From assembly GCF_012277275.1 (NCBI RefSeq), contig NZ_CP051155.1:930001-994000 (forward strand): a stretch of 64,000 nt of DNA. The letters are read 5' to 3'. The DNA comes from Gephyromycinifex aptenodytis. GTDB lineage: Bacteria > Actinomycetota > Actinomycetes > Actinomycetales > Dermatophilaceae. Position numbers and translations under genes: made by a program. Of the stretch, positions 52,668 to 60,666 are shown piece after piece. Positions within the stretch are counted from its first letter, which is position 1. The number at the start of each line of letters is the position of its first letter. The notes under the pieces are model-generated. The model had not been told where the DNA came from. It worked only from the letters and a program-made list of their open reading frames with translations, and ran no database searches.

Positions 52668-53789
52668 TCACGCCCCGTGACGAGCTGCGGATCGCTTCCA
52701 GCGGATGGCGGCCTCGAGGAAGCCGTCGATGTCGCCGTCGAAGACCGCGGAGGTGTTGCCGACCTCGTGTTCGGTGCGCAGGTCCTTGACCATCTGGTAC
52801 GGGTGCAGCACGTAGCTGCGCATCTGGTCGCCCCAGCTGGCTTTGACGTCACCGGCCATCTCCTTACGGGTGTCCGCTTCCTCCTGCTGCTTCAGCAGCA
52901 GCAGGCGGGACTGCATGACCCGCAAGGCGGCGGCACGGTTCTGGATCTGGCTCTTCTCGTTCTGCATCGAGACGACGATCCCGGTCGGCAAGTGCGTCAT
53001 GCGCACGGCCGAGTCGGTGGTGTTCACGCTCTGGCCACCAGGGCCCGAACTGCGGAAGACGTCGATCTTCAGGTCGTTGTCAGGGATTTCGATGTGGTCG
53101 GTCTGCTCGATGAGCGGAACCACCTCGACCGCTGCGAACGAGGTCTGACGGCGTCCCTGGTTGTCGAAGGGACTGATACGCACCAACCGGTGCGTCCCAG
53201 CCTCGACTGAGAGGTTCCCGAACGCATACGGCACATTCACCTCGAAGGTGGCCGACTTCAGCCCGGCTTCTTCGGCGTAGGAGGTGTCCATGACGCGGGT
53301 CGGGTAGCCGTGACGCTCGGCCCAGCGCAGATACATCCGCATGAGCATCTCAGCAAAGTCTGCGGCGTCGACACCGCCGGCCCCGGCCCGGATGGTCACC
53401 ACGGCCTCACGTTTGTCGTACTCCCCCGACAGCAGCGTCTTGACCTCGAGCTCGGCTACCGCCTTACGCAACGACGCGAGCTCGGTCTCAGCCTCGGCCA
53501 TCGCGTCGGAGCTTTCCTCGCCCTGGGCTTCCATGCCCATCTCCACGAGCACCTCGAGGTCCTCGATCCGCTGATCCATACCCAGGATCCGCTCCAGCTC
53601 GGAGTTGGCCCGCGACAGGGTCGAGGTCACCTTCTGGGCGGCGTCGGGGTCGTCCCACAGATCAGGCGCCCCCGACTTCTCCTCGAGGTCAGCGATCTGT
53701 GCCCGCAACGCGTCCAGATCGATGACCTGGCGCACCGATTCCATCGTCTGGGCGAGCGCTTTCAGTTCAGCTGCGAAGTCAGTTGCCAC
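52668..53789 (-). CDS. prfB: peptide chain release factor 2
   Basis: Recognises UGA and UAA stop codons and releases the peptide. It is 373 residues. The stop-codon recognition tripeptide is SPF (RISPFDNQG) and the catalytic GGQ is in [16 protein letters not shown]. The frame is continuous from ATG 53789, so the programmed +1 frameshift common in other bacteria is absent. In Actinomycetota prfB is usually followed by ftsE; here the transcarboxylase operon lies between them. Confidence 0.97.
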   Translation of the reverse strand: MATDFAAELKALAQTMESVRQVIDLDALRAQIADLEEKSGAPDLWDDPDAAQKVTSTLSRANSELERILGMDQRIEDLEVLVEMGMEAQGEESSDAMAEAETELASLRKAVAELEVKTLLSGEYDKREAVVTIRAGAGGVDAADFAEMLMRMYLRWAERHGYPTRVMDTSYAEEAGLKSATFEVNVPYAFGNLSVEAGTHRLVRISPFDNQGRRQTSFAAVEVVPLIEQTDHIEIPDNDLKIDVFRSSGPGGQSVNTTDSAVRMTHLPTGIVVSMQNEKSQIQNRAAALRVMQSRLLLLKQQEEADTRKEMAGDVKASWGDQMRSYVLHPYQMVKDLRTEHEVGNTSAVFDGDIDGFLEAAIRWKRSAARHGA

Positions 53790-53855
53790 AAGGCGTTAGC
53801 CTACGCGACCGGCCGACCCCGCGAAGGCGCACCGTCTCGGTTCTGATTCCGCGCC

Positions 53856-55106
53856 TCACAACAACGGGTGCAGCGGCGCCAGGACTCGCTCGACGAAACG
53901 GTTGACCTTCCCGCGTTTCTCCCACTCTTCAAGGGTGAGCTGACGGCAATTGTCCAGGTCCATCCGGAAGATCCGCTCCATCTCCCTGGCCTGATCGTCA
54001 CTGATGAGTTCCAGGTTGACCTCGTAGTTGCCGGTCAGGGAGAGCCGGTCAATGTTGGCGGTGCCGACCGTGCTCCAACGGCCATCGACCGTGGCTGTCT
54101 TGGCGTGCACCATCGCATGCCGGTACAGCCAGATGGTCACGCCGCCGGCGAGCAGCTGTTCGAAGTACCCGCGAGCCACCCAGTCGGCCACGATGTGGTT
54201 GCTGTATTCAGGCACGATGACCCGTACGTCCACGCCGCGGCGCGCAGCCGCAAGCAGGGCGTGCAGGATCTCGGCGTCAGGAATGAAATACGCCTGGGTG
54301 ATGTAGACCCGCTCACAGGCCCGATCGATCGCCTTGAGGTAGAGACCCCGCACCGGGAAGAGCATCCGCCCGGGTGCGTTTCGGGCCGCCTCGATCCGCG
54401 CGTCCCAGGAGGCCGCCCCGCGGTCCGGCAGCGCCGGCAGGCGCTTGCCGCGATACTCGTTCCAGAAGTCCACGAAGGCGTTGTCGAGTTCCCAGACCGC
54501 TGGGCCGACGACCCGAAGGTGGGTGTCGCGCCACTCCTCGGCGAACAACCGTCCGATGTTGTAACCGCCGACAAAGCCCACCCTGCGGTCCACGACCAGG
54601 ATCTTTCGGTGATCCCGGCCGAGGTTACGGATGCCCGGCTTGACGAACAGCCGCCGCCGCAGAACCGGGAACCGCAAGACGTGGATCGGCTCCGGCAGGT
54701 TGAAGAACGACGGGGGCACCACGAGGTTGCCGAACGCGTCGTACACGACGTAGACGTCCACGCCGCGACGGGAAGCGTCGATGAGGGCGGCCTTGAACTC
54801 CTCACCGACCTCGTCGCCCTTCCAGATGTAGGACTCAAAGTAGACGGTGTGCTCGGCGGAGCGGATCGCCTCGAGCATGTCCTTGTAGACGTCCATGCCA
54901 GAGGTGTAGGTCGTGACTGCCGAACCCCCGACATCCACCGTGGTCGGCTCGACATAGGGGTAGCCGTTGGGCGGTGGCTGCCGACGCTTTCGGATCTCAT
55001 CGACTGTGATTACTCCGGCGATAGCGACGACCTGGGTGGCGACCAGGCCGCCCACGTAAAGCTGGGCGAGGCGGACGAGCCTCGATGAGAACCGCGAAGA
55101 TGCCAT
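53856..55106 (-). CDS. phospholipase D-like protein (cardiolipin synthase type)
   Basis: Membrane protein of 416 residues with one N-terminal span (VGGLVATQVVAIAGVITV), then two PLD domains. HKD motif 1 is HRKILVVD (about residue 166) and motif 2 is HAKTATVD (about 335), each followed by a small-residue turn. Cardiolipin synthases of this class join two phosphatidylglycerols, or CDP-diacylglycerol and phosphatidylglycerol. Other PLD-fold activities cannot be excluded. It ends 66 bases from prfB's start on the same strand, probably in its own transcript. Confidence 0.88.
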   Translation of the reverse strand: MASSRFSSRLVRLAQLYVGGLVATQVVAIAGVITVDEIRKRRQPPPNGYPYVEPTTVDVGGSAVTTYTSGMDVYKDMLEAIRSAEHTVYFESYIWKGDEVGEEFKAALIDASRRGVDVYVVYDAFGNLVVPPSFFNLPEPIHVLRFPVLRRRLFVKPGIRNLGRDHRKILVVDRRVGFVGGYNIGRLFAEEWRDTHLRVVGPAVWELDNAFVDFWNEYRGKRLPALPDRGAASWDARIEAARNAPGRMLFPVRGLYLKAIDRACERVYITQAYFIPDAEILHALLAAARRGVDVRVIVPEYSNHIVADWVARGYFEQLLAGGVTIWLYRHAMVHAKTATVDGRWSTVGTANIDRLSLTGNYEVNLELISDDQAREMERIFRMDLDNCRQLTLEEWEKRGKVNRFVERVLAPLHPLL

Positions 55107-55186
55107 GGGACCAACTTAACGTCATGGATGCAGCAGCCCGGCAAAGACTCGGCAGGTTAAGCGTTCGGCCCGTACTCTCGGTCCTC

Positions 55187-55375
55187 ATGGGGGTACGGGT
55201 GTGGTTGCGCGACGGACGCATCGAGCAGTACGGCCGCTCCGGTGACAAGGAGTGGACCGCTCGCCGCGACGAGTACGACGCCACCCTCCTGGTGGCCTAC
55301 CTGCGGGCGGGCCAGTTCGAGGAGGTGCGCCGTTTCTACCGTGGCGACGAGTGGTCCCGCGTCGAGATCTCTTAG
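55187..55375 (+). CDS. small hypothetical protein
   Basis: Small protein of 62 residues from ATG 55187 (MGVRVWLRDGRIEQYGRSGD). It appears soluble, with paired WTARRDEYDATLLVAYLRAGQFEEV and FYRGDEWSRVEIS. I do not recognise it; its composition and codon use look coding. The sequence TACTCT 10 bases before the ATG could be a -10 box for a leaderless message. It is divergent from the PLD gene and its stop abuts that of the monooxygenase gene with no gap. The frame continues upstream to 55085 with a second ATG at 55124. Confidence 0.65.
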   Translation: MGVRVWLRDGRIEQYGRSGDKEWTARRDEYDATLLVAYLRAGQFEEVRRFYRGDEWSRVEIS

Positions 55376-55723
55376 TCAGTTACCCGTTCCGGGGGAAGCG
55401 ACCGAGGGCTCATAGCTCCACAGTTCCGCGCTGAGACCGACCGGCTTACCGCTGGGGGCTTGACCTGCCGACTCCGGTGCGGCAGCGGCGCCCTTGTGGC
55501 CTTCCTTGAAGTTGGCGCTGGAAGTCCACGCCTGGAAGGAAGCTTCGTCGGCCCACCGGGTGATGACCAGCCACACGTTGCGTCCGTCCGTGGGCTTGAG
55601 CAGCTCGAAACCTTCGAACCCGGGCTGCCCATCGACCGAACCGGCGCGGGCCGCGAACCGCTGCGCGAGCGCGTCGCCGCTGTCTGCAGGGACGGTGATG
55701 GCGTTGATCTTGATGACGCTCAA
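55376..55723 (-). CDS. antibiotic-biosynthesis-monooxygenase-fold protein (MhuD-like heme-degrading)
   Basis: Protein of 115 residues from TTG 55723, with GGAGG five bases upstream. The N-terminus SVIKINAITVPADSGDALAQRFAARAGSV and QPGFEGFELLKPTDGRNVWLV, with the later WADEASFQAWTSSANFKEGHKG, resemble M. tuberculosis MhuD. The Asn in KINAI and the His in EGHKG match its conserved substrate and heme-ligand positions. MhuD-type enzymes open heme and release iron. The C-terminal 35 residues differ. An ATG at 55813 lies upstream in frame but has no good ribosome site. Confidence 0.82.
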   Translation of the reverse strand: MSVIKINAITVPADSGDALAQRFAARAGSVDGQPGFEGFELLKPTDGRNVWLVITRWADEASFQAWTSSANFKEGHKGAAAAPESAGQAPSGKPVGLSAELWSYEPSVASPGTGN

Positions 55724-56150
55724 AGTGACCTCCGTGGATCGGTGGATACCGCAGCTCGCGCAAGCCGCGCTGCCCGGCATCCTCAGCGTGGCGGACATCC
55801 TGCCCACCCGCACCCCAACCTAACCGCAGCGCGATTCCCCTCGGTGCGGACCGCCCTTCCTCGGCTCGCCTGCGCGCAGCGACCACTTGCCCGCAACAGC
55901 CAAGGTGGGCCCGCACAGAAGGAAGGCACCGTGACGACGCCCCTGCGTGCTCTCAGCAGGGGCACGCCCAACACCTGGCGGAAAGTCCAGCGCCGCCTCC
56001 GGCTAGGGCCCCAAGCCTGACATCCCTGCGGGGAGCTCTTCGAAGGTGCCGACTTGCGCAGGTCTGATCTTCGACCCTCCCGGGCCCCGGAAAGCGGCGG
56101 TTGTGTCCTGCGCGGTCGGTTTGTGGCTGCAGGGCTGGAACGATGGGCCC
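55724..56150. other. 427-base region with a possible 29-residue ORF
   Basis: No established gene. One small ORF on the plus strand (55931-56020) starts GTG after GAAGGAAGG and encodes TTPLRALSRGTPNTWRKV followed by a basic tail, 29 residues. A 7-bp hairpin (GCCCCTG/CAGGGGC, 55939-55963) lies within it. It could be a short basic peptide, a leader peptide or chance. Promoters for the monooxygenase (minus) and arfB (plus) must be here. Confidence 0.35.
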
Positions 56151-56582
56151 ATGGACGAGGAGATTGTGGTGACCCGGCGCTGGCGGATTCCCTCCGCTGA
56201 ACTCAGCGAACGGTTCTCCCACGCTTCCGGGCCAGGTGGGCAGGGGGTCAACACCGCCGACTCCCGCGTCGAGTTGACCTTTGACATCGCCCGGGCGCCC
56301 TCAGTGCCGCTGCACCTGCGGCAACGCCTGCTGGAACGACTGTCCGGGCGTCTGGTCGAGGGGCGCATCACCATCGCGGTAGCCGAACGGCGCAGCCAAC
56401 TGGCCAATCGGCGCATCGCCCGGGAGCGACTGGCCCAGCTCCTGCGCGAAGGCGCCGCTCCCCCACCGCCGAAACGACGCCCGACCACCCCCACCCGGGG
56501 CTCGAAGGAGCGGCGACTGGCCGGCAAGAAACGACGCTCGCAGCTCAAACGCGGCCGAGGACGCGGCGGCCCGATCGAATGA
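56151..56582 (+). CDS. arfB: ArfB/YaeJ-type peptidyl-tRNA hydrolase
   Basis: Codon-independent ribosome rescue factor with a release-factor-like catalytic domain, 143 residues from ATG 56151 (MDEEIVVTRRWRIPSAEL). The GGQ motif is in SHASGPGGQGVNTADSR. The C-terminal tail is strongly basic (KERRLAGKKRRSQLKRGRGRG) as required to enter the empty mRNA channel. The open frame extends upstream to 56046, but that part is not conserved-looking. It provides a second rescue route beside the tmRNA system in this window. Confidence 0.93.
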   Translation: MDEEIVVTRRWRIPSAELSERFSHASGPGGQGVNTADSRVELTFDIARAPSVPLHLRQRLLERLSGRLVEGRITIAVAERRSQLANRRIARERLAQLLREGAAPPPPKRRPTTPTRGSKERRLAGKKRRSQLKRGRGRGGPIE

Positions 56583-56692
56583 GCCCATCTTCGGTCACGG
56601 CGCAGGAACCCCCGAGCGCGACACCCACACCCGGGATGGAACCCTGACGCTCGCGATGCCTGCTGAGGCCGCTGAGGCGTGCGCGGGCGCCT

Positions 56693-58144
56693 TCAGCCGA
56701 CCGCAGCGACGGCAGCGTGCGCAGGTAGGGAGCTGGTCAACCAGTCGACCGCCTGCGCTGCCGTCCACCCCTCCGGATGCAGTTCCAGCAGCCTGCGCGG
56801 GCCTTCCAGGTCCTGACCCAGGGTGATGGCCGGCATCTCCCGGTAGCCGTCCCGGCGTTCCTGTCCTAAGCCGATATTGGCCATCAGCGCGTTACACAGG
56901 CACTTGCGACCCACGGTGTCGGCGATGTCGCCGCCCTTCTTGAGGAACATGTGCACCGGCTCCGAGGCGCACCGATAGCCCAACGATCCGTCCTCGCGTT
57001 CGTAGGGAGCCCGCAGGTAAGACAGGTCGCATAGGCGCGGCCGAGCCTCGTAGACGGTGTCCTCGGACAGCGAACCGGGCACGCTGGCCACCTTGAACGG
57101 AAACCCCGTAGGCGAAGCCCGCGGATCGTTACGTACCAGCAGGTCGCCGCGGCGCAGTTCCTCCATCAACAGCTGATGCATCTGCGGCGAAAGACCAGTC
57201 TCTGCGCACAGTGCGAAGATCGTGCCGCACTGCACACCCACAGCCCCCAGTTCGACCGCCTCGGCGACCTTTTCGGGGGTGCTGTGCGCACCGGCGAGCC
57301 AGAACGGCAGCCCCACAGCGGCGATCTTGGCCAGATCAGCCATGTCGCGATCGCCATAGACCGGCTGCCCGAGCTCATCCAGGGTCATCTTGCCGCGCGG
57401 CGGCGCACTGTGCCCCCCGGCCACCGGGCCTTCGACCACGAACCCGTCGGGTCGGATTTCGGCGTCGCGGAACAGGTAGGTCGCCAAGCTGTGCAGCGAG
57501 ATGATCGCCAGGAACTGTGGACGCTTCAGCGCCGGGAGCTCATCGCCCAGCAGAGCGACCGGGTCCACGCTCGAGGTGTAGTGCTGCGAAGCGCCGGCGA
57601 CATCGATAGAGATACCGCCTTCTCTACCCTGGGCCAGGTCCGTGAGCAGTCGCGGGATCTCGCGTGGAATACCTGCCCCCATCAGCACGTAGTCGACGCC
57701 GCCGAGCATGGCGCCCAGGGCAGCCGAGGGGGTGGCCATCTGGATCTTCTCCAGGAAGTTGATCCCGATCAGGCCGTCGTGACCCTCCTTGGCCAGCCAC
57801 ACCTCGACGAAGTTGCTGAGCACCGACAGTTCGAGAGCGGCCTGGGTGGGGCTCACGGTCAAGGTGGGGTTCGGCCGGTACGGCGCCCCCTGACGTCCCT
57901 GCGGCCGGTAGTAGCGCTCCACAGCGCGCTGGGCCATGGCCGGGCTCGGGAAATGTTCGAGGGCGCGGCGGCGGTGCCCGCCGGGGTCGCCATCCTGGAG
58001 ATCTCTGGCCAGCACTGCGTCCAAGGCCGTCCCAGAGACGACTCCCATGCCGCCATGTCGGGCGACTTCGCGCGCCAGACCCCAGGAGGAGACGGCAACG
58101 CCCATGCCACCCTGGATGACGGTGGGCAGGTTGGTGCTGGCCAC
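56693..58144 (-). CDS. nitronate monooxygenase family flavoprotein
   Basis: FMN-dependent TIM-barrel protein of 483 residues in the 2-nitropropane dioxygenase/nitronate monooxygenase family. It starts NLPTVIQGGMGVAVSSWGLAREVAR, then NFLEKIQMATPSAALGAMLGGVDYVLMGAG, GFVVEGPVAGGHSAPPRG and LAGAHSTPEKVAEAVELGAVGVQCGT, which bind FMN. The C-terminal 100 residues, including KCLCNALMANIG, extend beyond the classic 320-360-residue enzyme and resemble larger relatives linked to polyketide or fatty acid synthesis. The substrate is unknown. TAGGTT and AACCTA form an inverted repeat at 58163-58188 just upstream. Confidence 0.85.
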   Translation of the reverse strand: MASTNLPTVIQGGMGVAVSSWGLAREVARHGGMGVVSGTALDAVLARDLQDGDPGGHRRRALEHFPSPAMAQRAVERYYRPQGRQGAPYRPNPTLTVSPTQAALELSVLSNFVEVWLAKEGHDGLIGINFLEKIQMATPSAALGAMLGGVDYVLMGAGIPREIPRLLTDLAQGREGGISIDVAGASQHYTSSVDPVALLGDELPALKRPQFLAIISLHSLATYLFRDAEIRPDGFVVEGPVAGGHSAPPRGKMTLDELGQPVYGDRDMADLAKIAAVGLPFWLAGAHSTPEKVAEAVELGAVGVQCGTIFALCAETGLSPQMHQLLMEELRRGDLLVRNDPRASPTGFPFKVASVPGSLSEDTVYEARPRLCDLSYLRAPYEREDGSLGYRCASEPVHMFLKKGGDIADTVGRKCLCNALMANIGLGQERRDGYREMPAITLGQDLEGPRRLLELHPEGWTAAQAVDWLTSSLPAHAAVAAVG

Positions 58145-58342
58145 GAGGAACCTCCGGGACCGTAGGTTACGGGAACGTAGGGAACCTATGCCCCCGCCTC
58201 GTCAGACGCACCCCCGGTACCGCGATACGGACGGGTCACGAGGCGGAGGACTGAGACGCCCGCAGAATCGGGTAAAGTGCAGGCCAGAGATCCTCAGTCT
58301 GCTGCCAGAGTCGGCGCCAATGCGCAAGTGGGTGAAATCACC

Positions 58343-58495
58343 ATGCGCAATATTGGCTCGCCCCCTTGTGCTTACATGCCTACATCTGTGACCCTGGAAC
58401 AAGCACGGGATGCGCGGCGTTGTTTCGTGTGTCTTAAGCGGGGGCTCGAGTACCAGCGTTGGTATTGCGGCCCCCTGTGTGATGCCCGGACGTGA
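58343..58495 (+). CDS. possible small CxxC protein
   Basis: Plus-strand ORF of 50 residues from ATG 58343, or 39 from ATG 58376. The C-terminal half, ARRCFVCLKRGLEYQRWYCGPLCDART, has Cys-x2-Cys and Cys-x3-Cys that could form one zinc site. There is a possible -10 TAAAGT at 58273-58278. I do not recognise it. It lies upstream of whiB on the same strand. It may be a real small zinc-ribbon protein or chance. Confidence 0.45.
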   Translation: MRNIGSPPCAYMPTSVTLEQARDARRCFVCLKRGLEYQRWYCGPLCDART

Positions 58496-58559
58496 CCCGT
58501 CCCGGGTCGCGCGCCTTACCGCTGGCATGGCGCACCGTCGATGAACCCCGCATGAGCCT

Positions 58560-58588
58560 AGGGTTCGCGCAAAGCAAGGAGTAACCCT
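58560..58588 (+). promoter_or_regulatory. hairpin enclosing the whiB ribosome-binding site
   Basis: AGGGTT (58560-58565) and AACCCT (58583-58588) are perfectly complementary. The 17-base loop holds AAGGAG (58575-58580), and the whiB ATG follows one base later. The hairpin could present or mask the site and so tune translation. The stem is short, so this is tentative. Confidence 0.4.
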
Positions 58589-58589
58589 G

Positions 58590-58838
58590 ATGGATTGGCG
58601 CAATCGCGCTGCGTGTTTGGACGAGGACCCTGAACTCTTCTTCCCAATCGGCAACACCGGGCCTGCACTCATGCAGATCGAAGAGGCAAAGGCCGTCTGC
58701 CGACGCTGCGAAGTACAAGAAACCTGCCTGAAGTGGGCGCTCGAGTCCGGGCAAGACGCTGGGGTGTGGGGCGGTCTGTCCGAGGACGAACGTCGAGCAC
58801 TCAAGCGACGCAACGCTCGTGCACGCCGCGCCAGCTGA
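58590..58838 (+). CDS. WhiB-family iron-sulfur transcriptional regulator
   Basis: Actinobacterial regulator of 82 residues from ATG 58590 with AAGGAG upstream. It has the four cluster-binding cysteines (AACLDED, then VCRRCEVQETC) and the GVWGG turn, followed by a basic DNA-binding tail KRRNARARRAS. Length and the WRNRAACLDEDPELFFPIG start resemble WhiB1, the essential nitric oxide-responsive member, more than WhiB7. The small size and lack of an AT-hook also fit. Regulation by a leader hairpin is possible. Confidence 0.93.
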   Translation: MDWRNRAACLDEDPELFFPIGNTGPALMQIEEAKAVCRRCEVQETCLKWALESGQDAGVWGGLSEDERRALKRRNARARRAS

Positions 58839-58874
58839 TCAGTCGGTCCACGAACCATCGGCCTCTCAGCAACC

Positions 58875-58911
58875 GAGAACCGCCAACGGCCAACGGCCGA
58901 CGGCGGTTCTC
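58875..58911. terminator. bidirectional terminator between whiB and the histidine kinase
   Basis: GAGAACCGCC and GGCGGTTCTC pair perfectly, with GGCC/GGCC extending inside the loop. It separates the convergent whiB and kinase genes. Confidence 0.75.
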
Positions 58912-58969
58912 CACGTTGGGCACCGGTGACTCATCGGTGCCTCAGCAGTGCCCGCTGAGGCGGGGCGGC

Positions 58970-60565
58970 TCAGCGCGTCTCGCTCTCCCAGTGGCGAAGC
59001 CGGGCGATGAATCGGGCCACAGTGCCGCCACCCTGGCGCGGCCCCCAGGTGATGCTGCCGCGTAGATCTTGCACCAAAGCTGCGACGATCTGCGTTCCCA
59101 GCCCGGCGCTGCCAGCCCGGAAGTCCGCCGGCAGGCCGACACCGTCGTCTTCGACCGCGACGGTCAGCAATTCCTCATCGTCACCGGCGCTTTCCCGCTC
59201 AGCCGTGATCATCAGCCGCCCGCCGTCGGGGGCCAGTCCGTGCTCGACGGCGTTGTGCACAAGCTCGGTGACGATCATCGCCAGGGCGTTGGCGTCCTCG
59301 GCCGCAACCTTGCCGAAGCTGCCCTCGATCGACCACTCCACGGCCCCCGAGTTGCCCGCCACCTCCACCACCGCCGTCAAACCGCGCGTGACGATCTCAT
59401 CGAACTCGACCGCTTCGTCCAGGGTCCGACTCAAGGTGTCGTGCACCAGCGCGATGGTGCCCACCCGGCGTTCGGCTTCCAGCAACGCCGCTTTGGCCTG
59501 ATCGTCGGGAACTCGGCGGGACTGCAGCCGGATCAACGCGGCCACGGTCTGCAGATTGTTCTTCACTCGATGGTGGATCTCACGAATCGTGGCGTCCTTG
59601 GTGAGGATCTCGCGTTCGCGTCGACGCAGTTCCGTGACGTCGCGAAGCAGGACCAGGGCACCGATGCGCTCCTCATGAGCCCACAGCGGCACCGTGCGCA
59701 GCGACAGGCTCACCCCGCGAGCCTCAATGTCGCTGCGCCAAGGGGCTTTACCGGTGACCACCAACGGGAGCGACTCATCGACGATGCTGTGGTCCTGGAG
59801 CACGTCGGTGACGATGCGACTCAGGGGCTCCCCAACGATCTGATCGCGATGACCGATTCGGTGCACCGCCGAGGTGGCGTTCGGGCTGGCGTAGGTGATG
59901 ATGCCGTCGGCGTCCAGGCGGATGACACCATCACCCACCCGCGGCGCGCCACGGCGGTGCGCGGTCGGGATGTCTGTCAGCGGGAAACGGCCTGCGGAGA
60001 TCATCGTCACCAGAACGTCAGCGATCGCCCGGTAGGTGATCTCCAGCCGGCTCGGCGTGCGCATCGTCGCCAGGTTGCTGTGCCGGGTGATCACGGCGAT
60101 CCGGCGGCCCTTTCGGACCACAGGGTAGGCCTCCTCACGGATCGGCCGGTCGTCGCGCCACTCTGCGCTGGGGTCGCGGACCGGTTCCTGGGAGGCTGCG
60201 CACCGATCCAGCAGCACCCGGCGCGAGGGCGTCGCGCGGGTACCCACAACGTCTTCGAAGATCACCAGCGGGCCGGTGTTAGGGCGAATATGCCCGGCCA
60301 CCATCCACACCCGCTCCTCTGTCTGGGGAGCCGGTTCGGCTGCCGCCGGCTGTTGCGAGGGGACCGCCTCGGAACGCAACCGGCTACCGCCGCCGCGGCT
60401 GTGCTCGGCGTCAGCTGGTTCCGGTCTGACCTGCACCCACAGCACCAGGTCAGCGAAGGAAAGGTCGGAGATGAGCTGCCAGTCCCCCACGAGTTGATGA
60501 AGCCACTCGATATCGGCGGGCAGTAGCTCGGGAGCACGGGCGAGCGTCTCGTTCAGCGTCGGCAC
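58970..60565 (-). CDS. PdtaS-like sensor histidine kinase
   Basis: Sensor kinase of 531 residues from GTG 60565 (VPTLNETLARAPELL). An N-terminal GAF-like histidine kinase domain (about 1-210) is followed by a PAS domain (about 225-340). A HisKA_2 dimerisation domain carries the phosphorylated His in REIHHRVKNNLQTVAALIRLQSRR, and an HATPase domain (TELVHNAVEHGL, DDGVGLP, GLGTQIV) follows. There is no membrane span, so it is cytosolic. PdtaS of M. tuberculosis partners PdtaR, an RNA-binding antiterminator, and responds to copper and nitric oxide. No PdtaR-like gene is in this window. Confidence 0.9.
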   Translation of the reverse strand: MPTLNETLARAPELLPADIEWLHQLVGDWQLISDLSFADLVLWVQVRPEPADAEHSRGGGSRLRSEAVPSQQPAAAEPAPQTEERVWMVAGHIRPNTGPLVIFEDVVGTRATPSRRVLLDRCAASQEPVRDPSAEWRDDRPIREEAYPVVRKGRRIAVITRHSNLATMRTPSRLEITYRAIADVLVTMISAGRFPLTDIPTAHRRGAPRVGDGVIRLDADGIITYASPNATSAVHRIGHRDQIVGEPLSRIVTDVLQDHSIVDESLPLVVTGKAPWRSDIEARGVSLSLRTVPLWAHEERIGALVLLRDVTELRRREREILTKDATIREIHHRVKNNLQTVAALIRLQSRRVPDDQAKAALLEAERRVGTIALVHDTLSRTLDEAVEFDEIVTRGLTAVVEVAGNSGAVEWSIEGSFGKVAAEDANALAMIVTELVHNAVEHGLAPDGGRLMITAERESAGDDEELLTVAVEDDGVGLPADFRAGSAGLGTQIVAALVQDLRGSITWGPRQGGGTVARFIARLRHWESETR

Positions 60566-60607
60566 CCCTTGAGCGTACGTGCCACCAGCCCGGACTCGGC
60601 ACAGCAG

Positions 60608-60638
60608 CGCCCCTGGGGAACGGATCCCCAGGGGCGCC
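60608..60638 (-). terminator. terminator of the NAD-glutamate dehydrogenase gene
   Basis: GCGCCCCTGGGGA and TCCCCAGGGGCGC form a perfect 13-bp stem over an ACGGA loop. It lies 29 bases past the dehydrogenase stop and before the kinase gene on the same strand. No T run follows. Confidence 0.75.
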
Positions 60639-60666
60639 ACCTTTGTCAGTCAGCTCGCAGCGTGCC

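Noticed and set aside
52668-53789. Programmed frameshift in prfB
   Set aside because: The frame is continuous from ATG to stop, with no early UGA.
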